Translations under genes and position numbers: made by a program
Source: a virus
Virus record (IMG/VR): IMGVR_UViG_3300030503_000566
Location: 21,558-85,557 of that record
Direction: 5' to 3' (one strand)
Length of the DNA stretch: 64,000 nt
The notes under the pieces: generated by a model
What the model was told of the DNA's origin: nothing
What the model saw: the letters and a program-made list of their open reading frames with translations, nothing else
Databases searched by the model: none
Shown here: positions 28,497 through 34,804 of the stretch, piece after piece
Layout: each line of letters begins with the position of its first letter
Position numbering within the stretch: the first letter of the stretch is position 1

Positions 28497-28727
28497 ATGA
28501 ACTTTATAGTAATGATATACCCCGATGGGTTAGTACATAAGCTTCCTCAGGATGATCCTATGTATACGGACCTTATGACAAAGATAAAAAATGCTGCCCC
28601 TACCTTTACTCCTTACTCAGATGATGGAGATTTAGGTTTGTTCTTTGATGTTGTAGGCTCTAAGGGTCCTGTCAGGTTTAAGGTACCTACTACCAGTAGC
28701 ACAACTACAACAAGCACAACTCAGTAA
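28497..28727 (+). CDS. hypothetical protein with Thr-rich tail, 76 aa
   Basis: Alpha/beta start (NFIVMIYPDGLVHKLP), then VRFKVPTTSSTTTTSTTQ at the C-terminus. The same kind of Thr/Ser tract ends the structural protein at 44579 and splits the fibre at 48331. Perhaps an attachment or spacer for virion proteins. A terminator follows. Confidence 0.6.
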   Translation: MNFIVMIYPDGLVHKLPQDDPMYTDLMTKIKNAAPTFTPYSDDGDLGLFFDVVGSKGPVRFKVPTTSSTTTTSTTQ

Positions 28728-28733
28728 AAAATA

Positions 28734-28768
28734 AACCCCTAAGTATAGAGATACTCGTGGGGTTTTCT
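28734..28768 (+). terminator. intrinsic terminator, rightward
   Basis: AACCCC/GGGGTT outer stem with inner AGTAT/ATACT, then TTCTT. Follows the stop of the 76-residue gene. Confidence 0.75.
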
Positions 28769-28807
28769 TAAACACAATATTTTATCCCAAGATTAATGAT
28801 ATTTTAA

Positions 28808-28839
28808 TTTGGTGGTTATGAGAATGTAGCATATCTTTG
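28808..28839 (+). promoter_or_regulatory. Bacteroides-type promoter
   Basis: TTTG (28808-28811), 20 bases, TATCTTTG (28832-28839). The ATG at 28845 lies five bases after the -7 box, the same spacing as for the gene at 28286, so transcription would begin at the start codon. Confidence 0.75.
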
Positions 28840-28844
28840 TGAGC

Positions 28845-29150
28845 ATGATAATTACATTAATTATACTATTGGTATCCATAGGATTAGGATATGGTCTATT
28901 TACTTCCCATTTCTTTTATTGGGGATATAATATTTTATCCCTAAAGTACCCCTATTATAATTTTGGTGTCTCTTTTAAGGGTTTTCACCTAACAACTTCC
29001 GAGGGTAAACAGTTCCTACGAAATACTTTTATCTTAGGGCTTGTACTGGTTGAGATTTGGGTTTCCTTTTATATAAGAATTGATGGTGACAAAATAGAAC
29101 AAGAAGATGATATTACAACTATCCCCACCCCTACCTCTCTGGTCAGTTGA
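28845..29150 (+). CDS. membrane protein, 101 aa
   Basis: Chosen ATG at 28845; the GTG two codons upstream lies inside the promoter box. Two spans (MIITLIILLVSIGLGYG and an internal ILGLVLVEIWVSFYI), with a polar Tyr-rich stretch between. The C-terminal tail is acidic and cytoplasmic. First gene of the operon that carries the sugar-modifying enzymes. Confidence 0.62.
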   Translation: MIITLIILLVSIGLGYGLFTSHFFYWGYNILSLKYPYYNFGVSFKGFHLTTSEGKQFLRNTFILGLVLVEIWVSFYIRIDGDKIEQEDDITTIPTPTSLVS

Positions 29151-29376
29151 TCACCAAGAGGAGTGCTATGCTTTTATAGCCTTAGACTATGGTATTGAGG
29201 ATTTTATGTATTTTGTAGTAGCATTGGAGAAAACAGGAGAGATTTGGGTTATACCCTCCTCTAAACTTAGAGCATCAAAGAATTTCACTGCTGGTAGGCC
29301 CTCACTCAATAAGGAACCCTACTCAGCATATTTACAACATGGATCGCCGGAGATCAAACCACTTGCAAAGGATTAA
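29107..29376 (+). CDS. hypothetical protein, 89 aa
   Basis: Overlaps the membrane gene by 44 bases. A core FIALDYGIEDFMYFVVALEK followed by EIWVIPSSKL looks like a small beta-alpha fold. Cys appears once. It is one base from the next ATG. Function unknown. Confidence 0.55.
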   Translation: MILQLSPPLPLWSVDHQEECYAFIALDYGIEDFMYFVVALEKTGEIWVIPSSKLRASKNFTAGRPSLNKEPYSAYLQHGSPEIKPLAKD

Positions 29377-29377
29377 A

Positions 29378-30112
29378 ATGAGGACGTACTATTGGACTAA
29401 AAAACCTAATTTTGGAGATCTCCTAACCCCTCTTCTATTAAAGAGGTTTACGGGCTTGCCCTCCACCCTCTCTACTCCACAGGATGCTGAATTAGTTATG
29501 GTGGGTTCTATCCTGCATCATTTATCATCTGACTATAAAGGGGTAATTGCTGGGTGTGGTGCTTTACAACCACTTCATTATTGGTTTCCTAAAGCTAATA
29601 TATTAGCAGTAAGGGGGCCATTGACATTACACTCTATTAAAAGTAAAAAGGGCTATATAGTACTAGGTGATCCGGGGTTATTAGCTGATGAACTTGTGCC
29701 TCCTCAAGATAGGATATATGAGTTGGGAGTAGTACCACATTGGAGTGATACACAACTTGCTAAAGATGAACGCTTTACTAAATATGATCCTAAGATTATA
29801 GATGTAACTCAAGACCCACTGAAGGTGATTACTGAGATTGCTCAGTGTAAAAAGATTGTCTCCTCATCCCTACATGGTATCATATTAGCAGATGCTTTTT
29901 ATATCCCTAGGAGGATTGAATTGGCTCCCGATATGATAAGTAATCCTTTTGAGGGGGGAACATTTAAATGGGAAGACTATTCCCTCTCTATAGGTATGAA
30001 ATTTAAGACAGGGCTTACACAGGAACCTGAAAGAAATAAAATCACAGAACGGCAACATGAACTTTATGATGTTATGCAGGAGATCAAGGGAATTTTTAAA
30101 AAGACTATATAG
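29378..30112 (+). CDS. polysaccharide pyruvyl transferase family protein
   Basis: A 244-residue enzyme starting MRTYYWTKKPNFGDLLTP, the N-F-G-D-x-L opening of the WcaK/PssM pyruvyltransferase family. GVIAGCGALQP and AVRGPLT match the middle of the family, and SSSLHGIILADAFYIP is its hallmark C-terminal motif. Such enzymes transfer pyruvate from phosphoenolpyruvate to sugars of surface polysaccharides. A longer start at 29339 would overlap the previous gene and lacks family similarity. It is followed after one base by a glycosyltransferase gene. Confidence 0.85.
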   Translation: MRTYYWTKKPNFGDLLTPLLLKRFTGLPSTLSTPQDAELVMVGSILHHLSSDYKGVIAGCGALQPLHYWFPKANILAVRGPLTLHSIKSKKGYIVLGDPGLLADELVPPQDRIYELGVVPHWSDTQLAKDERFTKYDPKIIDVTQDPLKVITEIAQCKKIVSSSLHGIILADAFYIPRRIELAPDMISNPFEGGTFKWEDYSLSIGMKFKTGLTQEPERNKITERQHELYDVMQEIKGIFKKTI

Positions 30113-30113
30113 A

Positions 30114-30998
30114 ATGTTTTTTAAGAAGAGACCTGTTATTTCCTTATTGATACCCTTCTCCTCGAAGGACCCACTTAGAAAGAAGAACTTCAAGTGGCTT
30201 CTTCAGTATTGGAGGTATGAGTTACCTGAGGCTGAGGTAGTTGTAGGTAAATCCTCCTCCAAGATCTTTTGTAAAGGAGAGGCACTTAACGATGCAGCCT
30301 CAAGAGCTAGGGGAGATATATTTGTTATACTGGATGCAGATGCCTACCTGAATGGATATATACTTAGGGAGTGTGCTAATTCAATATTGCAATCACTTAA
30401 GGAGGGATACCCTTTGTGGTATGTACCTTATAGAAATCTGTATAGGCTAAAAGAGGGTATAACTAAAGCTGTAGTAGCCTCTAATCCTCGTAATCCCCTA
30501 AGACTAACCCCATTAGATAACTGGATTTTGGCTGAGGAGGGTGGTGCTAAAGCAAGATATGGACATAGGTATGGTGCTATGTGTATGATGTTCCCTAGGG
30601 AGGCCTATGATCTTATAGGTAACTTTGACGAGAGATTTAAAGGATGGGGTGGAGAGGATGTTGCTCTACTCAGAATGCTGGATACTCTATATGGGAAACA
30701 TAAAACAGTTGAGGAGAATATATATCATCTTTGGCATCCCACTATAGGTGATAGCTATGATACTAGGAGATGGGTGGGCCAAGATTCTGGATCTATAAAT
30801 TGGTCACTAGCAAAGCGTTATAATAGGGCGGTTAGATGGCCCTCCCGTATGCAGGAGATACTTGAGGAGAGTCAGTACTATTATAAGTACAAGGTTGAGA
30901 GTAAGGATGAGTATCCTGACTATGAGACTGCTGTAAAGCGAGGACATCTCCCCTCCATAGAGAATATTAGAGATCTTTTAAAAAGAATAAATAAATAA
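30114..30998 (+). CDS. family 2 glycosyltransferase
   Basis: A 294-residue GT-A enzyme: PVISLLIPFSS at the start, EALNDAASRARGD, the metal site ILDADAY near residue 82, and FKGWGGEDVALLRML, the acceptor/base motif of galactosyltransferase-like GT2 enzymes. The start at 30114 avoids overlap with the pyruvyltransferase; one base separates the two genes. Together they could build or decorate a pyruvylated glycan on the host surface or virion. Confidence 0.85.
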   Translation: MFFKKRPVISLLIPFSSKDPLRKKNFKWLLQYWRYELPEAEVVVGKSSSKIFCKGEALNDAASRARGDIFVILDADAYLNGYILRECANSILQSLKEGYPLWYVPYRNLYRLKEGITKAVVASNPRNPLRLTPLDNWILAEEGGAKARYGHRYGAMCMMFPREAYDLIGNFDERFKGWGGEDVALLRMLDTLYGKHKTVEENIYHLWHPTIGDSYDTRRWVGQDSGSINWSLAKRYNRAVRWPSRMQEILEESQYYYKYKVESKDEYPDYETAVKRGHLPSIENIRDLLKRINK

Positions 30999-31000
30999 TT

Positions 31001-31804
31001 ATGGCAAGTACTTTCAGCGTAAAAGGTTATTGGAAACATAAGAAATTAGGTAGGAAGGCTGTATCAAAAGCACCTACCTTAAAACTATCTAAGTATTTGA
31101 ATTATAAGTCATTACCTCCTATTCCTGCTGAACTAGAGAGGTATACCTCCCTCACAGATTGGACTATGATGGGTAATGATACTTATGGTGATTGTACCTG
31201 TGCTGCTGCTGGACATGGGATTATGGCTTGGACTAGTGAGTACTCCCTCATTACACCTTCAGAAACTTCTGTACTTGCGGTATATACTGCCGTAACTGCT
31301 AAGGAGTGCTCATGTGCAGGTTTTAATGCTACAACTGATGCTAATGATAATGGTTGCATTATTACAGATGTTCAGGATTATTGGAAGACGGTAGGTGTAG
31401 ATGGTCATAAGATTGATTTATATACCTCAGTAGATATTACCAATCATGGTGAGGTTAGAAATGCCACCTACCTATTCGGCCTATTGAATATTGGACTGGC
31501 TCTCCCATTAACTGCTCAGGATCAACCTACTTTATGGGATGTAACTGATACCACCCTTAGTGGTAATGCTGCCCCCGGTTCTTGGGGAGGACATGATGTT
31601 ATTATAGTAGGGTATAACGCAACTACTCTAGATCTGATCACTTGGGGTGAGAGGATTAAGATGACTTGGGCTTTTTGGAATGCTTATGTAGATGAGGCAT
31701 ACGCTATACTTGCACCAGATTGGTTCTCAACCTCTTCTCCACATCACATCTCACCAACAGGCTTAAGCTTGGCACAGTTGGAGGCTGATATGAAACTAGT
31801 TTAA
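31001..31804 (+). CDS. papain-like cysteine peptidase fold protein
   Basis: A 267-residue protein with GNDTYGDCTCAAAGHGIMAW, placing a Cys at the start of a helix as in clan CA peptidases, and SWGGHDVIIVGYN with a catalytic-type His, followed by a Trp-rich strand. Cys-His order and spacing (about 140 residues) match papain-like enzymes. It is Thr/Asn-rich and Cys-rich, so it could be a virion or extracellular enzyme. A proper active-site Asn cannot be fixed by eye. Its end overlaps the antisense HNH gene by 9 bases. Confidence 0.65.
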   Translation: MASTFSVKGYWKHKKLGRKAVSKAPTLKLSKYLNYKSLPPIPAELERYTSLTDWTMMGNDTYGDCTCAAAGHGIMAWTSEYSLITPSETSVLAVYTAVTAKECSCAGFNATTDANDNGCIITDVQDYWKTVGVDGHKIDLYTSVDITNHGEVRNATYLFGLLNIGLALPLTAQDQPTLWDVTDTTLSGNAAPGSWGGHDVIIVGYNATTLDLITWGERIKMTWAFWNAYVDEAYAILAPDWFSTSSPHHISPTGLSLAQLEADMKLV

Positions 31805-32257
31805 ATTATCAAACTCCCAATGACAGTTTGGGCATAAACCTCTTAAATTATCAGGATGGTTTATTTCAGATAATTTTGTATCTGGAGAGAATGAAGATAC
31901 TGCTCTGATATGACAGGCTTCTATATGTTTATCATAACCGCAATTTTGACAAGATACAATTCCTAATTGTTTAAGAATAGATCTAGCTCTACTTCGTACT
32001 AGAGCGAAAGCCGAGCTTCTATGATGTTTGATATAAATTGCTTTTTCTAATGTGAGATCATCTATTTGAGGAATTGTTCTTATACCTCTGCAATCTTCAC
32101 AATATGTCCAAGCAGATCGTATAGATCTGCCACAATTTTTACAATTTCCTTCTTTTTTTCTTCTTGGGTTAAGTTTATTATTGTAACTTACAGAGCAAGA
32201 ACGAGAACAAAATTTAGGATTATTAGTTTCTTCGTTGCAATTTATACAGTTATTCAT
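31796..32257 (-). CDS. HNH homing endonuclease
   Basis: A 153-residue protein, antisense to the surrounding operon. Zinc-finger pairs CINCNEE.., CSRSC, CKNCG and CEDC fill the N-terminal half; the nuclease core is CQNCGYDKHIEACHIRAV and NLRGLCPNCHWEFD. Start MNNCINC at 32257 is chosen because longer starts would run through the tRNA-Arg gene. It is AT-rich. It is most likely a selfish endonuclease gene that settled between the peptidase gene and the tRNA. Confidence 0.85.
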   Translation of the reverse strand: MNNCINCNEETNNPKFCSRSCSVSYNNKLNPRRKKEGNCKNCGRSIRSAWTYCEDCRGIRTIPQIDDLTLEKAIYIKHHRSSAFALVRSRARSILKQLGIVSCQNCGYDKHIEACHIRAVSSFSPDTKLSEINHPDNLRGLCPNCHWEFDNLN

Positions 32258-32258
32258 T

Positions 32259-32331
32259 GGGAGATATAGTTCAACTGGAAAGAATAGAGGCCTTCTAAGC
32301 CCCTGATGATGGATCATCCCCATCTATCTCC
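32259..32331 (+). tRNA. tRNA-Arg (anticodon UCU)
   Basis: Acceptor GGAGATA/TATCTCC is a perfect 7-bp stem; D-stem GTTC/GAAT; the anticodon loop CTTCTAA gives UCU; T-stem GATGG/CCATC is perfect. Unusual points: one A-C mismatch in the anticodon stem and a T-loop reading ATCATCC in place of the usual TTCRANT. It would read AGA/AGG, which this phage uses as its main Arg codons. Confidence 0.72.
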
Positions 32332-32406
32332 TCAAATATATGAATTGAAAGTGAATGTACAAAATTTATTTTTTATTTAGATTCGATTCCCAAATGAGGC
32401 CTTTAT

Positions 32407-32479
32407 GGCGGGTTAGAGAAGTGGTTATCTCGCTAGGCTCATAACCTAGAGATCGTTGGTTCGAATCCTTCACTCGCTA
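32407..32479 (+). tRNA. tRNA-Met-type (anticodon CAU)
   Basis: Acceptor GGCGGGT/ACTCGCT with G:T pairs, D-stem GAGA/TCTC, anticodon stem CTAGG/CCTAG with loop CTCATAA (CAU), T-loop TTCGAAT. The T-stem GTTGG/CCTTC has two T:T mismatches. CAU could mean Met or, after lysidine modification, Ile. Confidence 0.75.
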
Positions 32480-32481
32480 CT

Positions 32482-32568
32482 ATGATAAGTGTATTAGAAG
32501 GAGTATTGATTATATTTGTATTTTGTTACATATGTTACAAGGTCATGAAATGGGTAATCAACGGGTAG
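32482..32568 (+). CDS. single-span micro-protein, 28 aa
   Basis: ATG at 32482, two bases after the tRNA; TAG at 32568. MISVLEG then a span (VLIIFVFCYICY) and a basic end. Possibly expressed from the tRNA transcript. Confidence 0.4.
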   Translation: MISVLEGVLIIFVFCYICYKVMKWVING

Positions 32569-32697
32569 TTCGGTAATATATACGAACTGTCTGTTATTCC
32601 GTACAAAATACCGAACTTTGTTTGTTATATCAGACATTAAAAAGATTTGGCTATTCCGTAAAAAGTTCTTATCTTTATATTCACTAAATTATTTTAT
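32569..32697 (+). other. short noncoding stretch with repeated ATTCCGTA and GTTCGGTA/TACCGAAC
   Basis: ATTCCGTA occurs twice (about 32604 and 32656) and GTTCGGTA has its complement TACCGAAC about 50 bases away. These may form a hairpin or mark protein-binding sites between the two micro-genes. Confidence 0.35.
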
Positions 32698-32784
32698 ATG
32701 TTAACAGTAATTGTGGGCGTACTCGCTTATTTTGCAGGGGTGATTACAGTATATGTGGTTAGAAATAATAAGAATAGTCTATAA
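32698..32784 (+). CDS. single-span micro-protein, 28 aa
   Basis: ATG at 32698, TAA at 32784. A hydrophobic helix MLTVIVGVLAYFAGVITVYV with a basic, Asn-rich tail. It stands before a strong terminator, as the last gene of its transcript. Confidence 0.45.
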   Translation: MLTVIVGVLAYFAGVITVYVVRNNKNSL

Positions 32785-32819
32785 GATATTAATCTAATTA
32801 GTCCGTCCCATTGCAGGTA

Positions 32820-32850
32820 ACTCTCTAGCCCCTAGGCTAGGGAGTTTTTT
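32820..32850 (+). terminator. intrinsic terminator, rightward
   Basis: An 11-bp stem ACTCTCTAGCC/GGCTAGGGAGT (one wobble), 4-base loop, TTTTTT. It ends the transcript of the tRNA/micro-protein region. Confidence 0.92.
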
Positions 32851-32910
32851 GTTTTTAATAAAAAACTTTGCTCTATATAGCATTAATCCAAAAAGATTGC
32901 TATAATCAAT

Positions 32911-32941
32911 TTTGTTAGGATTGTAATACTTACTACCTTTG
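32911..32941 (+). promoter_or_regulatory. Bacteroides-type promoter of the packaging/capsid operon
   Basis: TTTG (32911-32914), 19 bases, TACCTTTG (32934-32941). The next start codon lies 21 bases on. It is the only consensus promoter before the TerL-portal-capsid genes. Confidence 0.8.
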
Positions 32942-32962
32942 TTCTCAAACCAGTATAACTAA

Positions 32963-33313
32963 ATGGGTGATTTTCTTGTACAGACGCTCAAAAAAGAGTT
33001 TGAGGATCCATTGGAGAAAGCGGAGAAATATTATTCCCTTCTTTCTGTATGGAATAACCTATATCTTACCCAAAGAGAAATTGAGCTTTTGGCATATACT
33101 GCTGTGGAGGGTACAATCTCCTATGGAGCCTCTAAAGAGAAATTCTCCCAGTTATATAACTCATCACCAGCCACTGTTAATAACATGATTTCCAAGTTAA
33201 AGGGGATGGGTTTATTGGTTAAAAATGGGGGTAAATATAAAGTTAATCCAAAGATTCAATTAGACTTTTCTCGTGAAATAGTTCTTGGTTTTAAACTTAT
33301 TGATCATGCTTAG
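32963..33313 (+). CDS. winged-helix DNA-binding protein, 116 aa
   Basis: Helices YLTQREIELLAYTAVEGTI, then SPATVNNMISKLKGMGLL (recognition helix style) and a wing, VKNGGKYKVNP. First gene of the structural operon. It could be a transcription regulator of late genes or a terminase-associated DNA-recognition protein; similar proteins lead packaging operons in crAss-like phages. Confidence 0.65.
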   Translation: MGDFLVQTLKKEFEDPLEKAEKYYSLLSVWNNLYLTQREIELLAYTAVEGTISYGASKEKFSQLYNSSPATVNNMISKLKGMGLLVKNGGKYKVNPKIQLDFSREIVLGFKLIDHA

Positions 33314-33761
33314 CCCCCATGAGGATATAAAGCCTAAGAATCTTAAGCTTCATGATTTCCTTGTCAGGAAAACAGGAGTGAAGTTGATGATAGATGAAAC
33401 TGTTGTGGAGAAGGTTATCTCCTTTGAGAAGAGGGGAATTCATCAAGCTCTAAAGGAGTTCACAGAAGTTGAGATCTCTGGTTTTGGAAAACTCTTCATC
33501 TCACCCGTCAAACTACATAAACGGATAAAGAAACAATTATATATAATTGAGTGCTTAGAAGCTAAAGCCGCTAGGGGTGAGGATGTTACTAGGGGGATGG
33601 AAATTGCTACAAGAGACTTAGAATTTTATCAGAAAAAGCTAGGAGATTATGAAAATAGATGTACGGGGAATATTAGAGGCTCTAAAGAATACCCACTTTC
33701 CAGCGAAAGAGTTGAAGGAATTGATAGATCAAACAGCGGAGCAGAGGAAGGAGATATGTAA
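33306..33761 (+). CDS. IHF/HU-like DNA-binding protein, 151 aa
   Basis: Start MLSPHEDIKPKN at 33306, overlapping the previous stop by 8 bases. Residues 25-70 (ETVVEKVISFEKRGIHQALKEF, then VEISGFGKLFISPVK) match the helices plus the V-x-I-x-GFG strand of the HU/IHF fold. A helical region and a low-complexity tail follow. It probably bends DNA during packaging or transcription. Confidence 0.62.
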   Translation: MLSPHEDIKPKNLKLHDFLVRKTGVKLMIDETVVEKVISFEKRGIHQALKEFTEVEISGFGKLFISPVKLHKRIKKQLYIIECLEAKAARGEDVTRGMEIATRDLEFYQKKLGDYENRCTGNIRGSKEYPLSSERVEGIDRSNSGAEEGDM

Positions 33762-33996
33762 TACTTGTCCTTTTTTCTCCCCGAATGCAGAGATACAAGG
33801 TTATAAACCCTCAGTTCCCCGTTTTGATCAGCACTGTATCAGTTGTGGGTGTAGTATCTTTTACAAGACTAGATGCCTTTCTTGTGAGTGCCCGCAAGGT
33901 AAATGGGGGGCTGTTGTCACAGAAGTAGAGGATCAGAAGCTATTTGATAGAGCAAAGGAAGAAAATGAAAAGAGTAATAAGAAACATACCAACTAA
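33649..33996 (+). CDS. zinc-ribbon protein, 115 aa
   Basis: An amphipathic start (VRGILEALKNTHFPAKELKEL) is followed by four Cys pairs: CNTC, CISCGC, CLSCECP. This fits a two-ribbon zinc domain. It overlaps the previous gene by 113 bases; both frames look coding. Perhaps a packaging or transcription cofactor. Confidence 0.62.
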   Translation: MKIDVRGILEALKNTHFPAKELKELIDQTAEQRKEICNTCPFFSPNAEIQGYKPSVPRFDQHCISCGCSIFYKTRCLSCECPQGKWGAVVTEVEDQKLFDRAKEENEKSNKKHTN

Positions 33997-34174
33997 AGAT
34001 CTTCTACTGTTATTGGCTCAGGCCAATAAATTAAGCTGTCCTTTTGTCGATCTAGGTTTTGATACAGAGAGAAAAGTAGTCAGTGTTACTCCTATTACTA
34101 CTGCTGAGGGTAATAAAAGATTTGATCAAGGCAAGGAGGGAACTAGTATGGAAGACTTAATAAATGAATCATGA
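33965..34174 (+). CDS. hypothetical protein, 69 aa
   Basis: Start MKRVIRNIPTKDLL at 33965 (overlap 32 bases). A helix with LLLLLAQANKL, then a beta hairpin (KVVSVTPITTAEG). Not recognised. Overlaps the next gene by 4 bases (ATGA). Confidence 0.55.
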   Translation: MKRVIRNIPTKDLLLLLAQANKLSCPFVDLGFDTERKVVSVTPITTAEGNKRFDQGKEGTSMEDLINES

Positions 34175-34479
34175 GCAAAGTTACTGAGCACTCTCAGATT
34201 ATAGAGATACTGAGACAACTAAAGGTAGAGTATCCCAATCAGGGGATTGGTAGACATCTCTCTAATATACTCTCTGATTACCCAAATTACTGGGGAATGT
34301 CAGATAAAGAATTTTTATTTGCATTAGAGAAGTACAAATTTGAGTTAGATGATAATCACTTACCCCCAGAGAAAGAAATTGAAAAACTTGTAGATGAATC
34401 TTCATCTATTGAGAATCTTAGAGAAGGTATTGATGAGTATACAGAATTTGATGAGGAGGGGGATGATTATGGCGACTAA
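34171..34479 (+). CDS. hypothetical protein, 102 aa
   Basis: A helical protein with HSQIIEILRQLKVEYPNQG and YWGMSDKEFLFALEKYKFEL, and a very acidic tail. Sits two genes before TerL, where helper or small-terminase genes are usual. No certain match. Confidence 0.58.
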   Translation: MSKVTEHSQIIEILRQLKVEYPNQGIGRHLSNILSDYPNYWGMSDKEFLFALEKYKFELDDNHLPPEKEIEKLVDESSSIENLREGIDEYTEFDEEGDDYGD

Positions 34480-34804
34480 AAAGAATAACTATATAACTGC
34501 TGAATTAGACTTTGCAGAAGAGCAACTTGCTACTTGGAAGCAATATATATTAGACCGGCCAGTAGATCAATTAAAAGATAGAATTGAGTGGAAGCAAACT
34601 AAGGGTGGGGGGATGATGCCTATGGTTATCGCCTCTATAGAGGCACAAGGTAAATTCCTACAAGAGACTCTCAAGAATTATCTCTCATTATTAGAGGTAG
34701 TAAATAAGTTAAGAGAACAAGAGGAGGCTAAAGTTGAAGCTAGAGGAGGCAAGGAGATAAAGGGTGGAATGATGGGTAGACTTGTTAAAGGAGAAGATGA
34801 ATGA
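34469..34804 (+). CDS. candidate small terminase-like protein, 111 aa
   Basis: Start MATKKNNYITAELD at 34469. The central helix pair (SIEAQGKFLQETLKNYLSLL, EVVNKLREQEE) and its place immediately before TerL with a 4-base overlap suit a small terminase subunit or TerL partner. No helix-turn-helix is obvious, so this is an inference from position and helical form. Confidence 0.5.
   Translation: MATKKNNYITAELDFAEEQLATWKQYILDRPVDQLKDRIEWKQTKGGGMMPMVIASIEAQGKFLQETLKNYLSLLEVVNKLREQEEAKVEARGGKEIKGGMMGRLVKGEDE

Noticed and set aside
32258-32323. Longer start for the HNH endonuclease
   Set aside because: It would read through the complement of tRNA-Arg; the start MNNCINC fits the tRNA boundary.
32371-32400. 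T-arm-like sequence ATTCGATTCCC between the two tRNAs
   Set aside because: No stems for the other arms can be made upstream, so a third tRNA is not supported; it may be a fragment.
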